DNA of 64,000 nucleotides, taken from NCBI GenBank assembly GCA_013397455.1, contig VYZB01000224.1, positions 399,416 to 463,415 on the forward strand, read 5' to 3'. This DNA comes from Crotophaga sulcirostris (lineage: Eukaryota > Chordata > Aves > Cuculiformes > Crotophagidae). Below, in pieces: positions 38,170 to 48,598 of this stretch (position 1 is the stretch's first letter; the number at the start of each line of letters is the position of its first letter). The position numbers and the translations under genes are program-made. The notes beneath the pieces are model-generated. The model saw only the letters and a list, made by a program, of their open reading frames with translations, did not search any database and was not told where the DNA came from.

Positions 38170-38482
38170 GGAAACAGCCTCGAGTTGTGTAAGGGGAGGT
38201 TTGGATTGGATAGTAGTAAAAATTTCTTTACTGAAAGAGTGGTGAAGCAGTGGAAGAGGCTGCCCAGGGCAGTGGTGAGTCACAATCCCAAGTGACCATT
38301 CTGAGGTTCCGAGGTTCCATGATTCCAGGGTTCCATGGTTCCAAGGTTCAGTGGTTCCAAGGTTCCGTGTCGATGGGGCACTCTGAGATATAGTTTAGTA
38401 GGCACAGTGGTGTTCTGGCTGATGGTTGGGGTGAATGATCTTAGAGGTCTTTTCCAACCTTATTGTTTCTATGATTCTATGA
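38170..38482 (+). mobile_element. CR1 LINE with internal octamer array
   Basis: CCTCGAGTTGTGTAAGGGG, AAAAATTTCTTTACTGAAAG, GAGGCTGCCCAGGGCAGTGG, then the 8-bp array at 38303-38366. After it the normal 3' body continues: GGGGCACTCTGAGATATAG, TTTAGTAGGCACAGTGG, GCTGATGGTTGGGG, and the tail TTTCTATGATTCTATGA. The array replaces the segment that in related copies reads GGAGGTGTTCAAG. Confidence 0.92.
38303..38366. repeat. 8 x 8-bp tandem array inside CR1
   Basis: Eight consecutive units with an exact 8-bp register: GAGGTTCC, GAGGTTCC, ATGATTCC, AGGGTTCC, ATGGTTCC, AAGGTTCA, GTGGTTCC, AAGGTTCC. There is no insertion or deletion across 64 bp. The third unit (ATGATTCC) is one base from ATGATTCT, a rotation of the normal CR1 terminal octamer. 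Confidence 0.92.
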
Positions 38483-39334
38483 TCATTATCATACTGAAGC
38501 CATAAAACCTCATGGACCAAAGATGTGATCAGGCGTGCAAATCTTGAATTCCAAAAGACTCGGTCCTTTTTCCAGCGAGTAGGCTTTGGGATATAAGAGG
38601 AAACTATTAACTGCTGGGCAACTTGCATCATGCCTTTTATTTGAGGAGTACTTGGGAGTAATTGGTTGAAAGGAAACGAGGAAATTGAACAGAGTCAAAG
38701 GAGAAACAGTCTGAGGGTGAGAAGCTTAAACCGTGGAAAATACGCTCAGGGGACCTGGTGATCCACTGGACAGAGCACTATGACATCATTATCATTTGGG
38801 TATATAAATTCAAGTGAAATGAAAGTATAATTTAAGGCACTTAAAATGACTTGAAGGACACACTTCGGATTGTGATAGTTCTTTCCTCACAAGCTCTGTT
38901 TTGCTGAAATGTTGTTGACCTCAGAGCCATTCTCCCTATGTTCATATCAAACTCTTGCCTTATGTGATGCTCTCAAGGGCATATTTACAAGTTTGTAGGC
39001 AAGATAAATCCTTAACTTGAGGAGAAGTTGAAATCATAAACATGAGAATAGGAAGACAACTGAAATGGTGGGTAATGCCAATTTATGACTTTTAACAAAA
39101 TTATGTTGAGATTGCACTGTGGTTAATGTAATCCTGTGGAGGCTTTTGATGTAAACAGGTGTCAAGAGACAGAAAAACTTTATAATTCCTTGACAGTTGA
39201 AGCCATAGGTGCTCAGTACTTGCTGATGGAGATCAGGTCTTCACACTTTATTAGCACCCAGCAATCCCACTAGAATACTTACTTGACACTTTTTATACTC
39301 CAGTGAAGTTGAAAATGTTGGCTTCTACTTATTT
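38483..39334. other. no gene recognised
   Basis: Unique-looking sequence. A 62-codon minus-strand frame lies in it, and a 78-codon one starts in it and runs into the adjacent CR1. Neither has a domain. Confidence 0.5.
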
Positions 39335-39411
39335 TCACAGTTTCACAGTATAACCAGGTTGGAAGAGACCTCTGAGATCATCAAGTCCAACCTATAAGCC
39401 AACACTAACAC
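39335..39411 (-). mobile_element. CR1 LINE 3' tail, TGTGAAAC lineage
   Basis: TCACAGTTTCACAGTATAAC, AGGTTGGAAGAGACCTCTGA, GATCATCAAGTCCAACC and AAGCCAACACTAACAC. It is nearly identical to the nested copy at 20676-20744 over their shared part. Confidence 0.92.
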
Positions 39412-41829
39412 ATTTTGCTCAACACCCAAAAAGGGTATTGTGACACATGTAACGATTACATCTTATTTTGTCATTAAAAGGCCTCCCTTCCTTTGTTTCT
39501 TAGTTTTTTTTAATTTTTTTTTTAAAAAATCATGCTTTGGCCCAACAAAATACTCTAAAGATGCTTTAATTGAGATTTTTATTACAGGGCCAGCAGAACA
39601 GGGATAACTGAGCGCAAGCCTTGAGCAGGAAGATAATCTAGCACTGTTTACGTAAAAGCAGTGTCCATGTGGAGCAGATCTAACAACACAAATACCCTTG
39701 GAAGAATAGTGATAATTAAAAAAAATAAAATCCAGTCCTCAAATCTGCTTATTTCAATACCTGAGTATCTGGGGAATATATTAAATTAACAGAAGATCAC
39801 GTTAATTAAGATCTTATAAATTTGTAAGCTTTGAAAGCGGCATTTTTTCTTGTCTGTTTGCTCATTAGTCAGTCTTAAAATATTTGACTGTTCTTTTACT
39901 TATTGAATATGAGCTTCATTTAACCCTACACATATTGCATAACTTCTTTATTCCTAAAGATGATTTTAAAACCCACTAGAGTTAATATTAATCTACAGAT
40001 TTGATAAATGTTGAGCGTCCATTCTGATTGTTTGTAACACAGTGGTGCATAAAATGTGAAGGGATTTATGCCAGTCATTTGGTGAAATAGATGAAAGTAA
40101 AAAAAACTGCAGTGACTGTATATAATGAAGTGTCTTTAGGCTGTGCCAGCTTTCAAGTATACGTAGTCCAAACCAGCTAGGCTTACGGACCTTCTTAGGC
40201 TGCAGTCATGGATTAGACAAGGCTTTGGGACAAGATGTAGCTGGGGAAGAAAGAACTCATCTGCTCTTTTGTTTTTACCAGATCTTCTGCCTGTACCAGA
40301 TCCTATTAGTTGTGCTTTTCTACCCTGAGTTCACTCTGTACTCCCTGTTCTTCCACTATTGCCAGTGGAAGTTAGTTCTAATTTAGTCCTAACTGAATTA
40401 TTTCCTGCCTGCTCCCAAACTCTGTATATATGGAAGTGTGCAGCCATTCTCTTATGTGCTTGTGGAGTCTCATCAGAAGGGTAAAATTGCAAAGAGGTTT
40501 GAATGCATTTGAGCAAAACCTGGTTTGCTGATCTATTATGTGAGAGGAGGATACACAACCAAATTGAATTTAAGTCTTGAAAAAAGAAATCAGATCGCCC
40601 TGCCTGCTTTCAGAATATTTTCCTCGTTGAAGTATGAATAGAAATTCTTATAGTGAGAAGTCTGGTGGCAAATAATAGAAACAAGAAATCTCTTTCTAAG
40701 GCTTTTTTCTTAGCTTCCAATGTGTATCACACTTACTGAAACGGAGCTCTTCTCACACTCTTGCACCAATTGCTCTGTTAGTAATGTGTAAAACTTGGTT
40801 CAACTCACATGTTGTGAAGAAAACAATACAGTGTTTTGCACTTAAAATTATTTTTTGGCTTTTGTCCTTTGTGGCGTATTCCTAATTTTCTTGTTGTGTA
40901 GCTTTTTTATTTGGTATAAAAAGCCAATACTGCACAAATATTTTTTCAAATATAAACAAATTTAATGTTGGCAAGTCTTTTCTTGTCTAAAAGCAGTATA
41001 ATTTTCTGTCTACACAATCTAATTCTGCTCTTGAATGCACCAGTTTAAATTTGGAGTAACTCTGAAATCAGCAGAATAGTGCAAAGTCAGTTTTGGCAGC
41101 TTTCCTATGTCTATAAATCAATCCTGAATGTAATACTAACAATGTGCAAAAAACCAGGCAGTTCTGCAAATCACAGTGTATTGTATATACTTGGGTGGCC
41201 ATTTAAAATAAATTATTATGAAATACGCCAAATAGTCAGCTCGGAAGATTAAAACCACGTTACAAAACAGAAACAACAGGAACAGATCTCATAGAAAAGG
41301 GGTTTGTACAATGCTCTTCCACAGTGCCTACTTGCTTTTATTCTTTTGTTCTGAAATAATGAAAGCCTCAGTAGATGCTAATCCCGAGAAGGCTGTCCCA
41401 GCTCAAGCATCATCCTTGGTTAGTTTCGCTGTTTTCTACAAGACAGGAACCTTTCTTTTAAACTTCGAGTGAGCAGGTTTTGTTTCATTTATTCAACAGG
41501 AGCTTGGGCTGTTTTCCAAAATTTGGTTCTTTATCTGCTGGGAGGATAGAGCTGCTCATCCGAGGTGAAATAATTTGCCATCTCTGTGTCTATGCCTGAA
41601 TATGTGACTTGTGAGTAGAGTAAGCTCAATGGGAGTGCATATGCTCTTTTGTTTATCACTAAAGTGATAAAAATAAGGATGATTGCAGATCTATTGAGCT
41701 TTTAAAGAACTTTTTGAGCGGCTTTCTTTCAGTAAAAATATGTTTGCAAGAGCAATGTATTTGTTATACAGCAAATACATTGGCTCCTTGTGCACTCCCT
41801 CACCCCCAAACCACTGCATTGCTGTGGGG
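39412..41829. other. AT-rich, no gene recognised
   Basis: Unique-looking sequence with T/A runs near 39505-39527. One 75-codon minus-strand frame (40331-40558) has no domain. Confidence 0.55.
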
Positions 41830-42368
41830 TTTAGAGAGGGGATTGTCCTGCTCTGCTCTGCACTGGAGCAGCCCCACCTGGAGCACTGGGGACAGTTCTG
41901 GGCACCAAGGGATAAAAAGGATCTGAAGCTACTGCAGAGTGTCCAGAGGAGGGCATGGAGTTGAAGGGTTTAGAGGGGAAGTCGTATGAGGAGCAGCTGA
42001 AGTGACTTGGTCTGTTCAGCCTGGAGAAGAGGAGACGGAGGGGGGACCTCATGGTCTGCAGCTTCCTCACAAGGGGAGGAGGAGGAGCAGGTGCTGAGCT
42101 CTTCTCTCTGGACCTGAGGGAATGGCAGAAGATGTGCCAGGGGAGGGTTAGGTTGGACATCAGGACAAGGTTCTTCCCCCAGAGGGTGGTGGAGCACTGG
42201 CACAGCTCCCCAGGGCAGCAGTCACAGCCTGACAATATTCCAGAAGGGTTTGGCCAAGGCCCTCAGCCCCACGGTGTGAATGTTGGGGTTGTCCTGTGCA
42301 GGGACAGAAGCTGAACCACAGGGTCCTTGTAGGTCCCTTCTGACTCAGATCATTCTGTGATTCTGTGA
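41830..42368 (+). mobile_element. CR1 LINE, 5'-truncated, ATTCTGTG tail
   Basis: About 540 bp, one of the longest plus-strand copies. Its first part is the C-terminal end of ORF2, still readable as PHLEHWGQFWAP and KKDLKLLQSVQRRA, followed by frameshifted CR1 peptide. Then come CAGCCTGGAGAAGAGGAGAC, GGACATCAGGACAAGG, AGAGGGTGGTGGAGCACTGG and TTGTCCTGTGCAGGGAC, with the tail ATCATTCTGTGATTCTGTGA. The 134-codon minus-strand frame is an antisense shadow. Confidence 0.95.
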
Positions 42369-42430
42369 AAGCCACTGAATGACAAGAACTGCAGATCACT
42401 TTCTGGTCCTTCTATAAATAGGGACTTTTC

Positions 42431-42515
42431 CTCTGGGCAACCTGGGCCAGGGCCTCCCCACCCTCACAGGAAAATGTTTCTTCCTAAGATCTCATCTCAA
42501 TCTCCCCTCTTGCAA
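42431..42515 (-). mobile_element. internal CR1 fragment lacking its 3' end
   Basis: CTCTGGGCAACCTGGGCC, CTCCCCACCCTCACAGG and TCCTAAGATCTCATCTC, ending CCCCTCTTGCAA. This is an 85-bp internal piece of the ATTCTATG-type CR1 in reverse orientation, with neither tail nor 5' part. It lies about 60 bp downstream of one plus-strand CR1 and 330 bp upstream of another. Confidence 0.9.
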
Positions 42516-42844
42516 CTGTTATCTAAGAGCAGTGTAGTATTCTGATTTATATTAGAGTCAGTGCATGAAGACAGACTTCTCAATACCTATGTAAGTCATT
42601 GCACTGATAAAATATGAAATTGAATATCTGCAGATTTAATTTTTCAGCTACAAACACAGATTACTGAAGAATTTCCAGATCTTCCTGACCTCAGATTCTT
42701 TGTGCTTTGTAATCACAAACAGAGCACTGAAATTCAAAGAGGTCTTTTTTTTTTTTAAGTTAAAGATACATTTATGACAAGGAAAACCATACACAGATTA
42801 ACAATTAATAAGATAGGCGTTAATTATAAAATTCATGACATTAT
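42516..42844. other. spacer between opposed CR1 fragments
   Basis: Unique-looking AT-rich DNA with a T11 run near 42747-42758. Nothing CR1-like was seen in it. Confidence 0.5.
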
Positions 42845-43042
42845 TATGAGGATGGGGAGGCCCTGGCCCAGGTTGCCCAGAGCAGTGGTGGCTGCCCCAT
42901 CCCTGGAGGTGTTCCAGGCCAGGTTGGATGGGGCTTGGAGGCCCCTGACCCAGTGGGAGGTGTCCCTGCCCGTGGCAGGGGGTAGGAACTGGATGAGCTG
43001 CAAGGTCCCTTCCAACCTAGATCATTCTAGGATTCCATGATT
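42845..43042 (+). mobile_element. CR1 LINE 3' end, ATTCTATG-type
   Basis: ATGAGGATGGGGAGGCCC, CCCAGGTTGCCCAGAGCAG, CCTGGAGGTGTTCCAGG and CTGACCCAGTGGGAGG, ending TCATTCTAGGATTCCATGA. The tail octamers have two substitutions. Confidence 0.95.
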
Positions 43043-44548
43043 GTTCAACAGTATAAAAATCTAAAGGACTGAGTTTGTATTTTGTGTAAACTGATGCTGG
43101 TCCTTTGATCTCAGTGGAGATGTGCTCATATCTGGGGGGGCATCCATCTCAGTCAGATAGTTTTTATACCCAAAGAAAATAGAAGACCCAAGAGACTTCA
43201 CAGGAATGATATTTCATTTTCATCTCAAGATTACTGTAGTAGGTCGTCAGCTTTGACCGTATGATAAAGCTTCTTGTGGGATGTTACTCTCCTTGCACAG
43301 AGCCTAAAGCAAACAGAGCCGGCTTTGTCAGAAGTGGATATCCAGTTTGACAAGAAAATGGAATCACTCTAATAAAACTAGGAGAGAAGGGGAAAAGCTA
43401 TTACTTGCTGGCTGAGGATTGAAAACTACTCTGACTGTTCTTGCTGCTTTGTTTTTTAAAAGAAGCTTGATTTTTTTGTTGTTTTTCCTTCGGCATGGGG
43501 AAAAAAATACCAACTCTAAAACTTTGTGAAAGATTACTGTAAGAAATGCACCACAAAATACCTTTTGCAGTTGAAACGGTCTTTGTATTGTTTGGAGCAT
43601 TTAGTGTAGGTTTCTCCCCCCATTCCCAATAATTTGGAACATCTTGAAGCTTGGTTTTTTTCACTGAATTTCTGATTCTTCTGTAGAGTCAGAGTTTCTG
43701 ATTCTCCTGCAGGTTTCCCGTGTGACTCCCTCAGCCACAGTTTGTCACCTTGTAACACTGAATTAATTTGTTCCATATTTTATAGGTCTTTTGAGGATAG
43801 ATCTACATATTCATGTAAAGTGGCAAGGTATTACGGTGACAACTATCACCTTTTAGAGAAAAATCTATAAATAAGAAACCTCTGTAAGGCTGTGGCTTTG
43901 TAGCACAATCCATTTTTGCATAAAAAGAATTTTGTTCTTTCTTGTTACTCTCTAACAGATCTTCGATTTTTATTATCTTGTCAAGCGAAAGAAAGGCTAC
44001 AATTACCAAGTACTGCAAGGCTTCGTGATCCAGTCTGGGAGAGTTAACAGAGCCTTTTCGTTGCTGTCAGAAGCCGTTATTGAGTACCCTGGGTTAGCTT
44101 TTGCAAAACAGGTTGTCATCTAAACAAGGTAGTTGCATCTCCAGCTATGTTTGTCCTAAAAGACTGGAAGATACGACATTGATTCATGCAGTATATCCCT
44201 GTTTTTCATTACCCAGTGAAGGATGGTTCCCTGCTACCTTAGAATAGTTGGTTTCGGGATTAAGCAGGGATGAAACTGTTTAGAAACCTGTGGGAGAGTT
44301 GAGAAGGTAAAGTGGCTCTTCTAGACCTCTGGAGTTCATGGATAAATTCCAGTGCCTGTGTGTGCATGGCTATGGCTTTTGGTTATTTCTTGGGTCATAC
44401 CTTAATACCATATTTATTTATGAGGTAAACTATCAGTATATAACAAAGAAATTCAATCTCATATCCTTTGAAGTTTTCTAAAAACAGAATGCAATCCTAA
44501 TTTTAGCTTTCAGAATAATTTGTCATTTTCCAGAAAAATAATTTTATG
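43043..44548. other. no gene recognised
   Basis: Unique-looking sequence. Three overlapping minus-strand frames of 78-88 codons at 43364-43776 are lysine/asparagine-rich with no domain, in a T-rich stretch. Confidence 0.55.
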
Positions 44549-44708
44549 GAATCAGAGACTCATAGAGTCATCTGGTTGGAAAAGACCTTTGAGATCATTG
44601 AGTCCAACCATACCTGTCTGATTACTAAACTGTGTCCCTGACGACACCCATCTTTTAAACACCGGGGTTGGTGAGTCAACCATCTCCCTGGGCAGCCCAT
44701 TCCATATT
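44549..44708 (-). mobile_element. CR1 LINE, older subfamily 3' end
   Basis: AATCAGAGACTCATAGAGTC, TGGTTGGAAAAGACCTTTGA, GATCATTGAGTCCAACC, CATCTTTTAAACACC and CTCCCTGGGCAGCC. This is a minus-strand copy of a subfamily not otherwise seen in the window (CCATACCTGTCTG variant). Confidence 0.9.
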
Positions 44709-46061
44709 CAATATTTGGTTGTGGGGGTCTGATGAAAGTTTTATTTATAAATATTATAATGTATCAAGCAATATAGCAGCTTTTTACCCTGGTACGTTGT
44801 AAATACGCTCTGTAGTTAATCCCAAATGATCAATTTCTGATGGAGTTAATGGAAATGTTTTCCATAATTTTACTGCAAATTTTATTAGACTTCTAATATT
44901 TAAAGGGGGAAAAATGAACATATATTCCAGCAAATAAAAGGTCATACATATGCAATAAATGTGTTTTTGAAAAAAACAGGGAGACTAGCTGAAATATTTT
45001 AACTGGAAGAGGCATAGTGCATTTTCAAGTTTGTACTTTTCAAAGGGTCAAGTGTGTTTCCTTATCCCATAAATATACAATGCGTCATACAACTGCTTTT
45101 AAAGTATTTTCATATAAGGAAAACATTTTGAACAAGCTGAAAAGATGGCTCAAAAAAAGGAGTTAAATGTAAGTGGGAGCTTCTTGAAATACTTGAAGTA
45201 TGAATTTAATTGCAGATGTATTACAGTTATGAAGAACATCCAAGATATGCCCAGCAGAAACTACTTTGACTTCCCCAGTTAAAAAATAAAAATCTAACTT
45301 ACTCAGACAAAACCTGGAGATTAATTTGTATTCGTACATTCATCAAATTTAATCAATGCAGAGACAGGCATCAGAAGAAAAGGGACAGATCATTCAGAAA
45401 GGAAAGACAATTATTCGTGAGTCTCCGTGTGCCTGCGTCTGCTTAGAACAGCACAAATGTCTATTCCAAATAATTTAGTAGTTATGTAGCATAAAATTAC
45501 TATTAAATATTCTCAACTGCAGATGCAATATTTGCTGTTTCGGCTCTTAATATAACCTAGAGAGTTCTGCCTTTAAAAATTAATCATTGAGTGTGCTGGT
45601 AGCTCTGATATCATATATTTTTTTCTTTCTGTTTAAAGGAGGAAGTAATATCCTTTCCCATGCTCCCAGGCATCTTTCTGGTATTCTCAAGGCTTAAATG
45701 CTGGCTGTAAGGGATGGGACACAATGTGAATATTAATGTCCTGGCTGAGCTGACAGGTGTGCTCTGTTTGGGCCCTGGCCAGACGTGAGCATTCAAAATG
45801 TGGAACCCGTCCAGGAGGCTGAAATTTTCTGAGAATGTGGGGAACAGTCTGACAAAAGTGCTCAGCAGCTCCCTCATAAAAAGAAGGCTCTAGAAATCTG
45901 CGACGTGCGGGTGAAAGAGCTGGAATGAGCTGAAACTGTTGAGGATGGTGAAGGAGGACAAAGTTTCCAGTGCATTCGTAGATGGGCAGAGTGAGTGTGA
46001 CAGGCAAAGCAAAGCACAAGATCAGCTTTGCTGTGGTTGCTTGCAGTAAACTGCTTGCAAA
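44709..46061. other. AT-rich, no gene recognised
   Basis: Unique-looking sequence. A 181-codon minus-strand frame (45687-46232) is the longest in the window. It begins inside the adjacent antisense CR1 and continues into unique DNA, and I see no domain. It is most likely a chance extension of the CR1 frame. Confidence 0.55.
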
Positions 46062-46229
46062 TAGAATCGTAGGGATGGGTTGGGTTGGGAGGGACCACAA
46101 AGCCCATCCAGTCCCACCTCCTGCCACGGGCAGGGACACCTCCCACTGGATCAGGGGGCTCCAATCCCCATCCAACCTGGCCTGCAACACCTCCAGGGAT
46201 GGGGCAGCCACCACTGCTCTGGGACTCCT
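46062..46229 (-). mobile_element. CR1 LINE 3' end, ATTCTATG-type
   Basis: TAGAATCGTAGGGATGGG, CACCTCCTGCCACGGGCAGG, CACTGGATCAGGGGGCTCC and GGGATGGGGCAGCCACC, then truncation at CTGCTCTGGGA. Confidence 0.94.
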
Positions 46230-47323
46230 CACTGCTTTGCTAATACCCAGAAAGGTAGGGAAGAAGTATTATGGACTGCCACATACAGTGTCACAGGAAA
46301 ATGCTTAAGGTTTCAAGAATTGTTCTGAAATGACCAGGTATCAAAGGAAAAGATCTCATAATTTCTAAGATTAATGGCACATGAATGTATATAATTGCCA
46401 ATTGACATGTGATTTCATGTCAGTCTCAATAGCCTGTGTTTTTTTTAATTAAAAGTTTATAATTTGCTATCTTAGGCTACCTAGTAAATAGTAATGACAA
46501 CCTATGAAGGAAATGTATGTGATGCTTCTGACACATAATAAAGAAGTAACAGTTGCTGAACCAATAGGAAACATGAAAGATGAAAAAAGTAGGTGATTAT
46601 TAGGAGGACAGGCTATCAGTAAATTATATGAATACAAGTACTCTTTTCAAAAGGTAGCTTTAAATGTGACTAAAATGTATTAAAATGGTTTGAAAAGGTA
46701 CTGATATTGATCCAGAGATACCAAAATTACTCTAAAGGTACCAATATTGATCCGTGCTGGTCTTTACCAAAATGACAAAATGGCATTTCATTCAGTAATT
46801 CTTGTATTACAGCCCACTCAGTGCATTTAATGATGTGCAGTATCTTGCAGTCATAAGTGATTTCCATAGCAATCGTAGAATCTTTAAATAGGGCGTGCTG
46901 GAAAAGATGACTTCTTCTGCGAGACCCGTTCTGGTGTATCATTAAAGGTAAAACTCTCCCCTCAGCATTTAGCAATGACAAAGGTTATTACCGTGTAAGT
47001 GGGGGTTTCAGAATGTTAAGCGAAATGACTCTTGCCATGTGAAGTGCCTTTCCCAGCTTAATGCTAGAGAGGAATTTAGTTCTTATTTTTGAAATGTATG
47101 TGCGTGCTCTTTTATTAATATGGGAATATATTCTTAGATCAGATGCAGCCGCCTTATGTCACGCTGTTCTGTAAGCAAAGCGTTAAAGTAATGGCTGTAT
47201 AGTACAGTTTGAAAGCAGCTCTTAAGGGATGTGATACTATTTTCTATACATTCCATTGCTGACAATGCAATTTAACGGTCTACATGAAATGTCATATCCA
47301 AACCCCTATATTTTGTAACTTGC
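46230..47323. other. AT-rich, no gene recognised
   Basis: Unique-looking sequence. A small duplicated phrase (TACTGATATTGATCCAGAG and TACCAATATTGATCCGTGC) lies near 46699 and 46739. No gene was seen. Confidence 0.5.
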
Positions 47324-47442
47324 AGGTTGGATGGGGTTTTGAGAAACCTTATCTAGTGAAAGGAGTCCCACCCCATGGCAGGGGGTTGGAACTGAATGAT
47401 CTTTACAATCGCTTCCAACCCAAACCGTTCTATGATTCTATG
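47324..47442 (+). mobile_element. CR1 LINE 3' tail, ATTCTATG-type
   Basis: AGGTTGGATGGGGTTTTGAG, CCCATGGCAGGGGGTTGGAA and CGCTTCCAACCCAAACCG, ending TTCTATGATTCTATGA. It is more divergent than the next copy, which starts about 27 bp downstream in the same orientation. Confidence 0.92.
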
Positions 47443-47469
47443 AAATACAATTTTTAAAACAAGCAAGAA

Positions 47470-47718
47470 TGGTTTTAAGGTGAAAGAGAGGAGATTTAAA
47501 TGAGATGTTAGGAAGAAATGTTCTCCTGTGAGGGTGGGGAGGCCCTGGCCCAGGTTGCCCAGAGCAGTGGTGGCTGCCCCATCCCTGGAGGTGTTGAAGG
47601 CCAGGTTGGATGGGGCTTGGAGCCCCCTGCTGCAGTGGGAGGTGTCCCTGCCCATGGCAGGGGGTTGGAACTTGGATGATCTTCAGGGTCCATTCTGACC
47701 CAAGCCATTCTATTATTT
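47470..47718 (+). mobile_element. CR1 LINE, 5'-truncated, ATTCTATG-type
   Basis: GGTTTTAAGGTGAAAGAGAG, GATGTTAGGAAGAAATG, CTGTGAGGGTGGGGAGGCCC, GGAGGTGTTGAAGGCC and CTGCTGCAGTGGGAGG, then CCATGGCAGGGGGTTGG and the tail CCATTCTATTATTTTG. The TGCAGTGGG variant links it to the copy at 410-889. Confidence 0.95.
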
Positions 47719-48557
47719 TGTCTGAAAGATGTTTAAATATTAATCAGTTTTTAATTGAAAAAGACTTAAGTCCTTGCAATATGAGTCAGGAAAGAAACGT
47801 GACAAGTGCATCCCTCAGCTTCAAAACAAGCAACTTAACTGCCAGCCATGTAGATAACGTAACGTATGTCTGTGCGTTTTCCCCCTTCAGCTTCAGTCAT
47901 TGCTCACCACAGCCATCAACTTGGCTCTTTGTGTTTTAAGTGGAAAGAAGAGCCACTGTTCTCTGATATAATTTTGTGTATGTCATGTGGAAAAAGTCTC
48001 TCATGCAGTACTTCTGAGCACAATTCTAACCTCAGGTGGAACTAAGTTAGGAGAACGTCTTGAACCAGATCATCTTCCTAGGCAGTGCCCCAGTCACCAG
48101 TAATAAAGTGGTAAAAGGACAGAGACTCTTTGCTACCCAGTTCATGGCAATTAGGAAACAATTAATGAGCCATTATGAAGCTCATTCTGGGACAGTAATG
48201 AAAGATGGATATCTGTTAGTTAATATTTTAGTACTTACCTCTTCATAGAAGTAGTAATTGCGTACTAGTTGAGGCTGTAAAAATACTTTCTGTATTTTTA
48301 TGTATTCTCTGTTCTTTTTCCCTTTTTATTTATTTATTCCCTACTTATTATTCCCTATTTTGAAGGGAATAATACGTACTCTGGAAATCTCCTATGGCAA
48401 ATGACTTTCACTTTGTACTTAGGCATTTATTTGTCTTCTACCATAGTCCATGGTTAGATAACTGAGTGGCAGAAGGAAAGGTCCTGATGAGCATTCAATA
48501 TAGAATGTTAAAATGAAGTTATTGTACAAATAGAATTATAATTCAGTCAAGTTGGCA
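47719..48557. other. no gene recognised
   Basis: Unique-looking sequence. Two short plus-strand frames have no domain, and the first begins inside the upstream CR1. A TTATTTATTTATT simple tract lies near 48325-48340. Confidence 0.5.
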
Positions 48558-48598
48558 GCAGCAGATGACCTTCTAACCCAAAGCATTCTATGATTCTA
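48558..48598 (+). mobile_element. minimal CR1 3' tail
   Basis: Only about 40 bp: GATGACCTTCTAACCCAAAG and CATTCTATGATTCTAC. The two octamers are intact. It is followed by an ATGTATGCATGCATGC low-complexity stretch. Confidence 0.72.

Noticed and set aside
41831..42399. Overlapping 79-134-codon minus-strand ORFs
   Set aside because: These are antisense shadows of the plus-strand CR1 at 41830-42368.
45687..46232. 181-codon minus-strand ORF, the longest in the window
   Set aside because: Its first third is antisense CR1 sequence and the rest is unique DNA with no domain. The frame is a chance extension.
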